Shown here in pieces: positions 1 through 10,502 of a DNA stretch of 64,000 nucleotides. The first letter of the stretch is position 1. Each line of letters starts with the position of its first letter. The translations under genes and the position numbers were made by a program. This DNA is from Streptomyces spiramyceticus (lineage in GTDB: Bacteria > Actinomycetota > Actinomycetes > Streptomycetales > Streptomycetaceae): assembly GCF_028807635.1 (NCBI RefSeq), contig NZ_JARBAX010000001.1:1873001-1937000 (forward strand), in the 5' to 3' direction. The notes beneath the pieces were generated by a model that was not told the DNA's origin, made no database searches, and saw nothing but the letters and a program-made list of their open reading frames with translations.

Positions 1-13
1 CTCGGACTCGTAC

Positions 14-1465
14 TCACGAAGACGTCTCCAGGCGGGCCAGGGCGTGCGCCGCGACGGGCTCCGGCAGCCAGCCGCGCCGCTCCAGTTCCCCGACGATACG
101 GGCGTACGGCTCCGCGAAGGCCGCCGTGCGCTCCGGGCGTGGCTGGAGCACCTCGCGGATGCGCACCATGGCCTCCGCCGCCCCGGCCAGGTCGCCCGCG
201 CCCCCCGCCCCGTGCGCGGCCAGGACCGCCATGCCGAGCGCCGGTTCGGTCTGTTCGGGGATACGGGCCGGGCGGCCCAGGATGTCGGCGCGCAGCCGGT
301 TCCAGTACGCGCTGCGCGCCGCGCCTCCGGTGAAGGTCAGCGGGCCTTCGACGGGCGCTCCCAGATGGTGGAGGTAGTCCAGACACAGCCGTTCGGCGTA
401 ACCGACGCCCTGGAGCAGTGCCGCCCACCGGTCGCCTTCCGACGTACCGCCGTCAAGTACGAACGCGGTGGCGTCCGGGGCGCGGAACGGGAAGCGTTCG
501 CCCTGCGAGGCCAGCGGGTAGGCGAGCGCGACGGACGGCTCGTGGTGGGCGGCGAGGCGGTCGAGGCGGGCCGGGTCGGCGCCGGGGAAGGCGGCGGTGA
601 GGGCGCCGGCGCCGACGCTGGAGGCGCCGCCGGGGAGCCAGTTGCCGTCCGGGGAGCGGTGGTTGTAGACGATGCCGGAGCTGTCGTGGACCGGGTCGGC
701 GGCAACGCCCTTGAGGACGAGGGTGGTGCCGAGTACCGAGTTCCAGGAGCCGATACGCAGGGCGCCGGAGGCGATCTGGGCCGCGCAGCCGTCGGTCATT
801 CCGGCGACGACGAGGGTGCCCGCGGGGATGCCGGTCTCGCGGGAGGCGGCGTCGGCGACCTTGCCGAGGGACGTTCCGGGGCGTACGACCTCGGGGAACA
901 GGTCCGGGGTCAGGCCGAGCATTTCCATCGCCTCGGCGGGCCAGGTGTCGCGTTCCAGGTCGTAGCCCGTCTTGAGGGCGTGGCTGGAGTCGGTGGCGAC
1001 CGGGCCGCCGGTGAGCCGGGCGGTCACCGTGTCGGCCTGGTGGGCGAGGCGCACGGGCGGACCGGTTCCGTTGCGCCGCCGGGTCAGCCAGAGCGCCTTC
1101 GCCAGGCCCCAGCTCGGCGGCACACCGGCCTCGTCGGCCTCGGGTGCGGCACGCCCGTCGTCGTACATCAGACCGGGGGTCAGCGGATGGCCGTACGTGT
1201 CGGTGAGCAGCACGGTGCCGGAAGTGGAGCAGACTGCGAGGGCATGGAGTCTGCGTGCCTGTACGCCGGTGAGGGCGGCGCGGGCGGCGGTGCAGACGGC
1301 CGCCCACCAGTCGGACGGTTCCTGCTCGTGGCGCACGCCGCTGCGCCGGCCGGTCAGCGGGGCGGAGCCGCTGCCCAGGATGTGTCCGTGGGTGGTGGCG
1401 ACCATCGCCCGGACGCTCTGCGTACCCAGGTCGATGCCCATCCATGCCGTGTCGTCGGACCGCAC
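14..1465 (-). CDS. FGGY-family carbohydrate kinase (D-ribulokinase-like)
   Basis: This 483-residue protein is a sugar or polyol kinase that uses ATP to phosphorylate a free sugar in the cytoplasm. The N-terminal phosphate-binding loop reads GIDLGTQSVRA (about residues 10-20), the hinge GMTDGCAAQ lies near 222, and the C-terminal ATP-site motif FTGGAARSAYW near 380. Length and motifs fit the FGGY family. The STSGTVLL and LMYDDGRA segments resemble D-ribulokinase-type members, but the substrate is inferred only. The GTG start is preceded by GGGAGG at the correct distance. The gene is divergent from the ABC operon that begins at 1607 and shares its 141-base upstream region, so the two are probably co-regulated. 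A second FGGY kinase closes the facing operon. Confidence 0.85.
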   Translation of the reverse strand: MRSDDTAWMGIDLGTQSVRAMVATTHGHILGSGSAPLTGRRSGVRHEQEPSDWWAAVCTAARAALTGVQARRLHALAVCSTSGTVLLTDTYGHPLTPGLMYDDGRAAPEADEAGVPPSWGLAKALWLTRRRNGTGPPVRLAHQADTVTARLTGGPVATDSSHALKTGYDLERDTWPAEAMEMLGLTPDLFPEVVRPGTSLGKVADAASRETGIPAGTLVVAGMTDGCAAQIASGALRIGSWNSVLGTTLVLKGVAADPVHDSSGIVYNHRSPDGNWLPGGASSVGAGALTAAFPGADPARLDRLAAHHEPSVALAYPLASQGERFPFRAPDATAFVLDGGTSEGDRWAALLQGVGYAERLCLDYLHHLGAPVEGPLTFTGGAARSAYWNRLRADILGRPARIPEQTEPALGMAVLAAHGAGGAGDLAGAAEAMVRIREVLQPRPERTAAFAEPYARIVGELERRGWLPEPVAAHALARLETSS

Positions 1466-1527
1466 ACGATCCTCCCGCGCATATCGTCTTCATCTGTGAA
1501 GTTCTCACTGTGCACCGAGATATTCCG

Positions 1528-1550
1528 TTGCGCGAGGGATTGACGCGCAA
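1528..1550. promoter_or_regulatory. Candidate operator in divergent region
   Basis: An inverted repeat TTGCGCG-N9-CGCGCAA with perfect 7-base arms lies between the minus-strand kinase and the plus-strand sugar-binding protein gene. TTGACG at 1540-1545 inside it could be a -35 hexamer. It is a plausible site for the DeoR protein encoded at 5930-6751, but the link is inferred from position only. Confidence 0.4.
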
Positions 1551-1606
1551 GTTCCCCTGTTCCAAGCTCTGTTAACCAGTCGGCTGATCCTGTTACGGAG
1601 GTCGGG

Positions 1607-3031
1607 ATGGACATGCGCGTACACGACCGGCGGCGGTTCCTCGCCCTTACGGCGGCCGCTTCCGCCACTCCGCTGCTGAGCGCCTGCGGTACGGGCTTCG
1701 GCGGCGACGAGAGCACGAAGGGCGGCGGGTCGGCGGCGAACGACGTCACCGGCTCCTTCGACTGGAAGAAGGCCAAGGGCAAGACGGTCAAGGCGCTGCT
1801 GAACAAGCACCCGTACACGGATGCGCTGATCGCCGACCTGAAGTCCTTCACGGCGAAGACCGGCATCAAGGTCGAGTACGACGTCTTCCCCGAGGACAAC
1901 TACTTCGACAAGCTGACCGTCGACCTGTCCAGCGGCCGCGCGTCGTACGACATCTTCATGCTCGGCGCGTACATGGTCTGGCAGTACGGGCCGCCCGGCT
2001 GGCTGGAGGATCTCGGCCCGTGGATGAGCAACTCCTCCGCGACGGGCGGCGAGTGGGACCAGGGTGACTTCTTCCCCAATCTCCTCCAGGCCGACCAGTG
2101 GTCGCTCAAGGCGGGCGCCCCGCTCGGGCAGGGCGGGCAGTACGCGCTGCCGTGGGGCTGGGAGACGAACGTCGTCGCGTACAACACCGAGGTCTTCAAG
2201 AAGCTGGGGCTGAAGCCCGCCGAGACCTTCGACGAGCTCCGTGAGATCTCCGGTGCCATCAAACGCAAGGCGCCGGGGGCGGGCTACGACGGGATGTACG
2301 GCGTGGCGGTGCGCGGGTCGCGGAGCTGGGCGACGATCCACCCCGGCTTCATGACCATGTACTCGCGCTACGGGCTCAAGGACTTCACCGTCGACGGCGG
2401 CAAGATCACACCCGCCATGAACAGCCCGGAGGCCATCGCCTTCACGCAGGACTGGGCCGAGATGATCAAGAAGGGCGGCCCCCCGTCCTGGACGTCGTAC
2501 ACCTGGTACCAGTGCTCCAGCGACCTCGGCGCGAAGAAGGCCGGGATGCTCTTCGACGCCGATACGGCCGCGTACTTCCAGGCGGTGAAGGGCGCGTCGC
2601 CCGCCTCCGGGAAGATCGCCTTCCACCCGGGGCCGAAGGGGCCGGACGGGTCGCTCGCCACGAACATGTGGATCTGGTCGCTCGGCATGAACGCCAAGAG
2701 CAAGAACAAACACGCGGCCTGGCTGTTCCTCCAGTGGGCGACCGGCAAGGAGCATCTGCGCAAGGCGGCGATCGAGGGCAACCACATCGACCCGGTGCGC
2801 AAGTCGGTCAGTCAGGACGCGGCGTACAAGGACAAGATGAAGGATCTGGAGGGCTTCATCGAGACCTTCGAGACGGTCGTCGACCAGACGAAGATCCAGT
2901 TCACGCCGCAGGAACAGTTCTTCGACGCGACCACCAGCTGGGCGGCGTCGCTCCAGGAGATCTACGGCGGCAAGAGCGCCAAGTCCGTGCTGAACGGGCT
3001 GGCCAACGACCTGGCGCCGAAGGTTGGGTGA
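1607..3031 (+). CDS. ABC transporter substrate-binding lipoprotein (CUT1 sugar type)
   Basis: This 474-residue extracytoplasmic receptor delivers a sugar or polyol to the two permeases that follow. Its N-terminus has a twin-arginine-type signal (RRRFLALTAA, residues 8-17) ending in the lipobox LSAC, with lipidated Cys27. The mature part has the SBP_bac_1 fold, including the hinge-region LPWGWETNVVAYN segment. GGAGG lies 5 bases before the ATG; a second ATG two codons in is the alternative start. It is the first gene of an operon with permeases, two ATPases, a DeoR regulator, a dehydrogenase and a kinase. The ligand cannot be read from sequence; the neighbouring kinases suggest a polyol or pentose-like compound. 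Confidence 0.88.
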   Translation: MDMRVHDRRRFLALTAAASATPLLSACGTGFGGDESTKGGGSAANDVTGSFDWKKAKGKTVKALLNKHPYTDALIADLKSFTAKTGIKVEYDVFPEDNYFDKLTVDLSSGRASYDIFMLGAYMVWQYGPPGWLEDLGPWMSNSSATGGEWDQGDFFPNLLQADQWSLKAGAPLGQGGQYALPWGWETNVVAYNTEVFKKLGLKPAETFDELREISGAIKRKAPGAGYDGMYGVAVRGSRSWATIHPGFMTMYSRYGLKDFTVDGGKITPAMNSPEAIAFTQDWAEMIKKGGPPSWTSYTWYQCSSDLGAKKAGMLFDADTAAYFQAVKGASPASGKIAFHPGPKGPDGSLATNMWIWSLGMNAKSKNKHAAWLFLQWATGKEHLRKAAIEGNHIDPVRKSVSQDAAYKDKMKDLEGFIETFETVVDQTKIQFTPQEQFFDATTSWAASLQEIYGGKSAKSVLNGLANDLAPKVG

Positions 3032-3037
3032 CGCTTC

Positions 3038-3997
3038 ATGTATACGTCCCTCAAGGAGACCGACCACGGGGCGGCCTCACACGAGGGGGGTGGGCCGCCG
3101 GCGCGGGCCGTACCGCGCTGGCGGCGTTCGCTGCGGCCGTATCTGCTGATCGTGCCGGCGCTGCTGCTCACCGGCGGGATCCTGTATCCCTTCGGGCTCG
3201 GCCTCTTCTACACGTTCTTCGACTTCGCGGCGAGCAAGCCGCAGCCCGACATGGTCGGCCTGGAGAACTACCGGCGCATCTTCACCGAGACGTCGTTCTG
3301 GAACTCGGCGTGGGTGACGGTGCTGTACGCGGTGGGCGCGGCGGCCGTCGAGACGGTGCTCGGGGTCGGGGTGGCGCTGCTGCTGCACCGCTCGACCCTG
3401 GTCGGGCGCGTACTGGAGAAGATCCTCATCCTGCCGCTGATGATCGCGCCCGTGATCGCCGCGATCATGTGGAAGCTGATGCTCCAGCCGAGTGTCGGCG
3501 TCATCAACTACCTGCTGAAGCCCTTCGGGCTCGGGGGCGTGCAGTGGACGGACACCCCGGCCGGTGCGCTGCTCTCGTCGATCGCGGTGGATGTGTGGGT
3601 CTATACGCCGTTCGTGGCGATCCTGGCGCTGGCCGGACTGCGGTCGCTGCCCGTGTCGCCGTTCGAGGCGGCGGCGGTGGACGGGGCCGGGTGGTGGTTC
3701 ACGTTCCGGAGGCTGACGCTGCCGATGCTGTGGCCGTACGTCCTGGTGGCGGTGATCTTCCGGTTCATGGACTCGCTGAAGGTCTTCGACATCATCTACG
3801 CGCTGACGGAGGGCGGGCCCGGTGACTCGACCGTGGTGCTCCAGATCCGGGCGTACCTGGAGGCGATCCGCTTCCAGCGGTACTCGTTCGGGATCAGCTA
3901 CATGATCGTGCTGTGGGCGGTGGTCTACCTGGTGACGATGGTGCTGGTCCGGTATCTCGGCAAGATCCAGAACCGGGCGGCGGAGGTACCGAAATGA
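3038..3997 (+). CDS. ABC sugar permease, MalF-type
   Basis: This 319-residue inner-membrane permease has six predicted helices, the first at about residues 32-58 (YLLIVPALLLTGGILYPF). The cytoplasmic coupling loop is visible near 209-231 as FEAAAVDGAGWWFTFRRLTLP, the usual EAA motif that docks on the ATPase. It starts 6 bases after the binding-protein gene and ends inside the next permease (ATGA overlap at 3994-3997), so the genes are translationally coupled. It should pair with the product of 3994-4824 to form the channel. Confidence 0.88.
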   Translation: MYTSLKETDHGAASHEGGGPPARAVPRWRRSLRPYLLIVPALLLTGGILYPFGLGLFYTFFDFAASKPQPDMVGLENYRRIFTETSFWNSAWVTVLYAVGAAAVETVLGVGVALLLHRSTLVGRVLEKILILPLMIAPVIAAIMWKLMLQPSVGVINYLLKPFGLGGVQWTDTPAGALLSSIAVDVWVYTPFVAILALAGLRSLPVSPFEAAAVDGAGWWFTFRRLTLPMLWPYVLVAVIFRFMDSLKVFDIIYALTEGGPGDSTVVLQIRAYLEAIRFQRYSFGISYMIVLWAVVYLVTMVLVRYLGKIQNRAAEVPK

Positions 3998-4824
3998 AAC
4001 GCAGGATGCTGGCGATCGCCGCCGACGGTGCGTTGATTCTCTACTTCGTCTTCGCGCTCTTCCCGATCGCCTGGATGATCATTCTGTCGCTGAAACCGGC
4101 CAACGAGCTTTTCAGTACGTACTTTTCGTTTACGCCGACCTTCGACTCATACAGGACGGTGCTCGGCGCTGGGAACGACGAAGGTGTGCCCTTCCTCCGC
4201 TTCTTCGTCAACAGCCTGGTCGTGTCACTGGGGGCCGTCGCGCTCTCCCTGGCGATCGGGCTGCCTGCCGCCTACGCGGCGGCCAGGTGGCGGTTCCGGG
4301 GCTCGGAGAACCTCATGTTCACCCTGCTGTCCTTCCGGTTCGCGCCCGAACTCACCGTGATCATCCCGCTGTTCGTGCTCTACCAGAAGCTCGGACTCTT
4401 CGACACGTACGTCGGCATGATCTGGGTGCTCCAGCTCGTCACGCTGCCGTTGATCGTCTGGATCATGCGCTCGTACTTCTCCGACCTCTCCCCGGAGCTG
4501 GAACAGGCAGCGCTGCTCGACGGCTACACAAGGAAGCAGGCCTTCTTCAAGGTCGCGCTGCCCCTGGTCAAGCCGGGCATCGCCGCGGTCTCGCTGCTCG
4601 CCTTCATCTTCGCCTGGAACAACTTCGTCTTCCCCCTGATCCTCACCTCCTCCGAGGCGCAGACGGTCACCGTCGGCGCCCTGTCCTTCCTCGGCGGCGA
4701 CCGCCCCAAGTACAACCTGACAGCTGCCGCGGCGCTGGTCTCCGTGATCCCGCCGCTCCTCCTCGCCCTCACCATCCAGCGCTATCTGGTGCGCGGGCTC
4801 TCCTTCGGGGCGGTGAAGTCCTGA
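3994..4824 (+). CDS. ABC sugar permease, MalG-type
   Basis: A 276-residue inner-membrane permease, second half of the heterodimeric channel. The start is the ATG overlapping the previous stop (ATGA). The EAA coupling loop is LEQAALLDGYTRKQAFFKVA near residues 169-188, followed by LPLVKPG, typical of MalG-like proteins. Hydrophobic helices include LILYFVFALFPIAWMII near the N-terminus. Its stop codon overlaps the start of the ATPase gene (TGATG). Family membership is clear; substrate is not. Confidence 0.88.
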   Translation: MKRRMLAIAADGALILYFVFALFPIAWMIILSLKPANELFSTYFSFTPTFDSYRTVLGAGNDEGVPFLRFFVNSLVVSLGAVALSLAIGLPAAYAAARWRFRGSENLMFTLLSFRFAPELTVIIPLFVLYQKLGLFDTYVGMIWVLQLVTLPLIVWIMRSYFSDLSPELEQAALLDGYTRKQAFFKVALPLVKPGIAAVSLLAFIFAWNNFVFPLILTSSEAQTVTVGALSFLGGDRPKYNLTAAAALVSVIPPLLLALTIQRYLVRGLSFGAVKS

Positions 4825-5933
4825 TGACAGCAGCCATCTCGCTGCGCGGGATCCACAAGACGTACGGCAGGAACACGGCGCTCGACGGCCTGGAACTCGA
4901 CGTCGAGGAGGGCGAGTTCTTCTGCCTGCTCGGCCCGTCGGGTGCCGGGAAGACCACGACGCTGAAGACCGTCGCGGGCCTGGAGGAGCCCCAGTCCGGG
5001 ACGGTGCGGCTCGACGGCACGGACATGACGGGCGTCGAGCCGTACGACCGGGGCGTCGCCATGTGCTTCGAGTCGTACGCCCTCTACCCGCACCGCAGCG
5101 CGTACGACAACCTCGCCTCCCCGCTGCGCTCCCCCAGGTACAAGCTCCCCGCGGCCGAGGCGCGCAAGCGGATCGGTTCCATCGCCGAACTCCTCGGCAT
5201 CGACGCCCTCCTCGACCGCCCCGTCGGCCAGCTCTCCAACGGGCAGCGCCAGCGCGTCGCCCTCGGCCGGGTCCTGGTGCGCCCGGCCCGCGCCTTCCTC
5301 CTCGACGAGCCGCTGTCCCACCTCGACGCCAAGCTCCGGCAGGCGATGCGCGCCGAGCTGAAGGCCATCGGCGCCGTCCGGCGCACCACCACCCTCTACG
5401 TCACGCACGACTCGGTGGAGGCGCTGGCGCTCGGCGACCGGATCGGGGTGATCAGGGAGGGCAGGATCGTCCAGACGGGCGTGCGCGAGGAGATCTGGCA
5501 CCAGCCGTACGACACCTTCGTCGCCCGCTCCTTCGGCAAACCCCGCATCAACCTGCTGCCGGGCAAGGTCACCGGCAGCGGCTCCTTCCTGTCGGAGGAC
5601 GGCTTCTTCGAGGTGCCTCTGACGGTACGGTCCGCCGCACCCGGCACGCCCGTACAGATCGGGGTCAGGCCGCGCGACCTGGCGCTCGGCGGATCCGGTC
5701 TCGGGCCCGGCAGCATCGAACTGGCGGGCACCGTCTACATCACCGAAGTCCTGGGCCGCGCCACCGAGGTCACCGTCCGCCTCGGCGAGCAGCACCTGTC
5801 CCTGGTCGTGCCGCGCGCTGATGCAGCCGGGCTGCGGCCGGATGCGCCGGTGAGGCTGTCCGTACGGCCTGAGAGCCTGCTGCTGTTCGAGGCCGACGGG
5901 CCGGACCGACCAGGACGAAGGATCACCGAATGA
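4824..5933 (+). CDS. ABC transporter ATPase (MalK/UgpC type), copy 1 of 2
   Basis: This 369-residue cytoplasmic ATPase powers sugar import. Visible motifs are Walker A GPSGAGKTT (from about residue 37), signature LSNGQRQRVALGR, Walker B FLLDEPLSHLDAKLR and the switch YVTHDSVEAL. The C-terminal third (INLLPGKV and on) is the TOBE regulatory domain of MalK-like proteins. Two changes stand out: the Q-loop glutamine of the MalK motif FQSYALYP is glutamate here (FESYALYPH, E83), and the signature is LSNGQ rather than LSGGQ. A second, different ATPase lies two genes downstream, suggesting a heterodimeric motor as in glycerol-type importers with paired ATPases. Confidence 0.88.
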   Translation: MTAAISLRGIHKTYGRNTALDGLELDVEEGEFFCLLGPSGAGKTTTLKTVAGLEEPQSGTVRLDGTDMTGVEPYDRGVAMCFESYALYPHRSAYDNLASPLRSPRYKLPAAEARKRIGSIAELLGIDALLDRPVGQLSNGQRQRVALGRVLVRPARAFLLDEPLSHLDAKLRQAMRAELKAIGAVRRTTTLYVTHDSVEALALGDRIGVIREGRIVQTGVREEIWHQPYDTFVARSFGKPRINLLPGKVTGSGSFLSEDGFFEVPLTVRSAAPGTPVQIGVRPRDLALGGSGLGPGSIELAGTVYITEVLGRATEVTVRLGEQHLSLVVPRADAAGLRPDAPVRLSVRPESLLLFEADGPDRPGRRITE

Positions 5934-6728
5934 ACAGCGACCAGCAGCGCGGCCCCGCACCCCGCCAGGCAGCCATCGCCGAACAGGTGCTCGCGGCGGG
6001 CTCGGCGACCGCCGCCGAGCTGGCCGAGCGCTTCGACGTCAGCCTGATGACCATCCACCGGGACCTCGACGAACTCGAACGGCAGGGCCTGGTCCGGAAG
6101 TTCAGGGGCGGGGTCACCGCCCAGCCGTCCGGCGTCTTCGAATCGAACGTCGCGTACCGCCTCAAGACGATGCGCGCCGAGAAGGCCGCCGTCGCCGAGC
6201 ACGCGCTGAAGCTCATAGAGCCCGGTATGGCCGTGATGCTCGACGACTCCACCTCGACCCTGGAGATAGCGCGCCGGCTCGGCCCGATCACTCCGCTGAC
6301 GGTGGTCACGAACTTCCTCGAAGCGCTGACTCTGCTGTCGAGTGAGCGCGGGATCCACCTGATGGCGCTCGGCGGCGACTACGACCCTCTTCACTCCTCC
6401 TTCCTGGGCGTCTCCTGCATGGAGGCCGTACAGCTCCTCCAGGTCGACATCTGCTTCACGTCGACGTCCGCGGTCTCCGGCGGCTTCGCCTACCACCAGG
6501 AGCAGCACATCGTCTCCGTCAAGCGGGCCATGCTCGACTCCGCCGCGAAGAACGTGCTGCTGCTCGACCACTCCAAGCTCGGCCGCGTCGCACTCCACCG
6601 CCTCGCCCCGCTGTCCCGCTTCGACCTGGTGCTGGTCGACGACGGGGCGTCGGCGGAGCTGCTGCGCGACCTCGACGAACACAAAGTCCCGTACGAGGTG
6701 TGCGCGACGGCGACGGGAGGGCCCGGCA

Positions 6729-6751
<23 letters not shown>
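5930..6751 (+). CDS. DeoR-family transcriptional regulator
   Basis: A 273-residue regulator, probably the sugar-phosphate-responsive repressor of this locus. The N-terminal winged helix-turn-helix (about residues 11-60) contains the family signature SLMTIHRDLDELERQGLVRK. The remainder is the DeoRC effector domain with VMLDDSTSTLEIARRL and the C-terminal LLLDHSKLGRVALHRL. It overlaps the preceding ATPase gene by 4 bases and the following ATPase gene by 23, so it is embedded in the operon it likely controls. The inverted repeat at 1528-1550 is a candidate operator. Confidence 0.85.
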
Positions 6752-7813
<1,062 letters not shown>

Positions 7814-7817
<4 letters not shown>

Positions 7818-8827
7818 AAGTCCTGGCCGCCGGTGACCACTTCGTCCTCAACCCACTGATCGGCGAGGCCCTGGCCTCCGCCATGACCGGCACGCCTGTC
7901 GAACTGACCGAGCTCACTCTCCCCTGGCCGCTGGAACCTTTCGGCAAGGTCGCCGAGGTCGACGAGGCCAGCAACTCGGAGGACGAGCTGATCAAGGCGC
8001 TGCAGGGCGTCGAGGTGTGCGTGACCCAGATGGCGCCGTTCACGGAGCGGGTGCTCGACGCCGCTCCCGACCTGCGGCTCGTCGTCGTCTGCCGCGGCGG
8101 CCCGGTCAACGTCAACGTCGAGGCGGCCCGCAAGCGGGGCGTGAAGGTGTGCTTCGCGCCGGGACGGAACGCCGCCGCGACGGCCGAGTTCACGGTCGGG
8201 ATGATGCTGGCCGCGATGCGCCGCATCCCGGAGACCCACGACTCGCTCGCCCGGCAGGGCCTCTGGGACGGCTCGTACTACACGTACGAGCGGTGCGGTC
8301 CCGAGCTCGAAGACACTCGCGTCGGCCTGATCGGTTACGGCGCGGTGGGCAGCCGGGTCGCGCGGGTGCTGTGCGCGTTCGGTGCGGAGGTGGAGGTGTA
8401 CGACCCGTATGTGCGCGGGGACGTGCACGGCCTTCGGGTCGCCTCGCTCGACGAGCTGCTGTCGCGGTCGCGGGTGGTGACGCTGCATGCGCGTCTGACG
8501 GAGGAGACGCGGGGTTTGATCGGCGCCCGGGAGCTCGCTCTGATGCCGCGTTCGTCCGTACTGGTGAACGTCGCGCGGGGCGGTCTGGTCGACACGGATG
8601 CGCTGTGCGACGCGCTGGACAGCGGGCAGTTGGCGGCGGCCGCTCTGGACACGTACGAGCAGGAGCCGCTGCCCGCCGGGGCGCGGCTGCGGGGCTTGCC
8701 CGGTGTCGTCATGACGCCGCACCTGGGCGGCGCGAGCCGTCAGGTCGCCGAGAAGGCGGCGCGTATCGCGGCGGCCGAGGTGGCCAGGTACGCCGCAGGA
8801 ACCCCACTCGCGCACTGCCTGACCTGA
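7814..8827 (+). CDS. D-isomer-specific 2-hydroxyacid dehydrogenase
   Basis: This 337-residue protein is an NAD(P)-dependent oxidoreductase of the D-2-hydroxyacid dehydrogenase family, interconverting a 2-hydroxyacid and a 2-ketoacid. The nucleotide-binding loop GLIGYGAVGSRVARVL begins near residue 171. The catalytic residues sit in VNVARGGLVDT (Arg, about 256), DTYEQEPLP (Glu) and MTPHLGGAS (His, about 303). It overlaps the upstream ATPase by four bases and precedes the second FGGY kinase by 15, so it acts in the same catabolic pathway. The true substrate is unknown; 3-phosphoglycerate is unlikely given the context. Confidence 0.82.
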
Positions 8828-8842
8828 GGAGGCCGGACCGGG

Positions 8843-10270
8843 ATGTACGTCGGTATCGATGTGGGCACGTCCATGGTGAAGGCGGCGGCGTTCGACGCGC
8901 GCGGGCGGCAGATCGCGGTCCAGGCGCGGCCGGTCGCGCTCGACATCCGCGACGGTTTCGTCGAGCAGGACATGGACGAGGTGTACGCGGCGGTCGTGGA
9001 CGTCCTGGCGGCGCTGACGGCGGGGCTCGACGGCCCTGTCGAGCTGGCCGGGCTCACGGGGCAGGGCGACGGTGTGTGGCTGGTGGACGAGGAGGGCCGT
9101 CCGGTGCGGCCCGCGATCTCGTGGATGGACGGCCGGGCGCACGAACTCCTCAGCCAGTGGATGGAGTCGGGCGTCTTTACGCAGGTGTTCCGGCGTACGG
9201 GAAGTGCGATGTTCCCGGGGTGCCCGGGGCCCGTGCTGGGGTGGCTGGACCGGCACGAGCCGAAGGCGCTGGACGCGGCCGCCACCGCCCTATACTGCAA
9301 GGACATGGTCTTCCGGCGCCTTACGGGGGTGCGGGCCACGGATGTGTCGGACGCGTCCATGCCGTTCCTGGACCCGCGGACGCGGACGTACGACGACGAG
9401 ACCCTGGCTCTGCTGGGCCTCGGCCACCGGCGGGGCCTGCTGGCCCCGGTCAGCGACCCGGTCGCGGTGGGCGAGACGGACGGCCCCGGCCTGCCGCCCG
9501 GCACCCGGATCGCGGACGGGCCGTACGACCTGCCCGCGTGCGCGCTCGGGGCGGGGGTGACGCGGCCCGGCGACGGCCTGCTCATCATCGGCACCTGCCT
9601 GGCCTCGCTCGTCGCGACGGATGTACTCGACCTGGAGGGCGAACCGGCCGGCCTCTACATCTCGACCGACGGCCCCGGCCAGTGGCTGCGCGCCATGCCG
9701 GCGATGGTCGGCACGGCGGCGCTCGACTGGGTGCTGAACACAACGGGCGTACGGCACGCGGACGTCGACGCGCTGCTGGACGCGACGCCGCCGCGGTCGA
9801 ACGGGGTTGAGGTCCTCCCCTACTTCGCACCCTCGGGCGAACGCGCCCCGTTCGTGGAACCGCGCCTGCGGGCGGAGCTGACGGGGGTTTCGCTGGAGAC
9901 CACGAAGGGCGACCTGGTCCGCGCCACGTGCGAGGGCATCGCATACGCCGCCCGCCACTGCCTGGAGGCGGCGGGCCTCATGGGCGACCTGGCGGTGTGC
10001 GGCGGCGGTACGCGCTCCCCGGCATGGATGCGCCTGTTCGCCGACGTACTGGGCCGCCCGCTGCGCGTGGTCGAGGGCGAGGTGGGCGCGCGGGGCGCGG
10101 TGCTGGCGGCGGCGGAGCGGTACGGGGTGCCGCTGGACGTGGCGGCGTGGACGCAGCCGACGACGGTGGTGGAGCCGGATGCGGGCCGGGCGGAGCTCTA
10201 CGGGGTGGGCTACGCGAAGCACTTGGCGGAGCTGGCGCATGCGAGGACGCGCGCGCGGGCGCATGGGTGA
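8843..10270 (+). CDS. FGGY-family carbohydrate kinase (erythritol/xylulose-kinase-like)
   Basis: A 475-residue sugar or polyol kinase closing the operon. The first phosphate loop is GIDVGTSMVKAAAF near residue 4, the substrate-site segment GLTGQGDGVWLVDEEG near 72-87, and the C-terminal motif AVCGGGTRSPAWMRLF near 387. The GQGDG segment resembles that of erythritol-type kinases, which supports a polyol pathway, but this is inference. GAGGAGGCC lies upstream of the ATG. It is not closely similar to the divergent FGGY kinase at 14-1465, so the two probably act on different intermediates. A composite palindromic repeat follows the gene. Confidence 0.84.
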   Translation: MYVGIDVGTSMVKAAAFDARGRQIAVQARPVALDIRDGFVEQDMDEVYAAVVDVLAALTAGLDGPVELAGLTGQGDGVWLVDEEGRPVRPAISWMDGRAHELLSQWMESGVFTQVFRRTGSAMFPGCPGPVLGWLDRHEPKALDAAATALYCKDMVFRRLTGVRATDVSDASMPFLDPRTRTYDDETLALLGLGHRRGLLAPVSDPVAVGETDGPGLPPGTRIADGPYDLPACALGAGVTRPGDGLLIIGTCLASLVATDVLDLEGEPAGLYISTDGPGQWLRAMPAMVGTAALDWVLNTTGVRHADVDALLDATPPRSNGVEVLPYFAPSGERAPFVEPRLRAELTGVSLETTKGDLVRATCEGIAYAARHCLEAAGLMGDLAVCGGGTRSPAWMRLFADVLGRPLRVVEGEVGARGAVLAAAERYGVPLDVAAWTQPTTVVEPDAGRAELYGVGYAKHLAELAHARTRARAHG

Positions 10271-10280
10271 CCACAGTGGC

Positions 10281-10425
10281 TTTCCCCACCCCGCCCCTTC
10301 CCGCTGTGACATTTTGCGGCTACCGCCGCGTGAGGGGCTCCGCCCCAGACCCCGCTCCTCACCCGAAGGGCGTCCGGGGGGCTGGGGGCTTGCCCCCAGT
10401 TTCGGGAAGGGGCGGGTGGGGGAAA
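10281..10425. repeat. Composite palindromic repeat, copy A (probable terminator)
   Basis: The outer ends are near-perfect inverted repeats of 23 bases (10281-10303 and 10403-10425). Inside are the shared core CTGTGACATTTTGCGGCT and the hairpin CTGGGGGCTTGCCCCCAG. Related copies lie at 19587-19871, 39250-39286, 48093-48295 and 60936-61051. It lies just after the kinase gene and could end transcription. Confidence 0.7.
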
Positions 10426-10502
10426 TCAAACCGCCCGTCCCACCCCCGCCGCACGGTGAGGGCGCCGCACGCCCCTATTCACCCCCTACCAGGGAGACAC
10501 GC

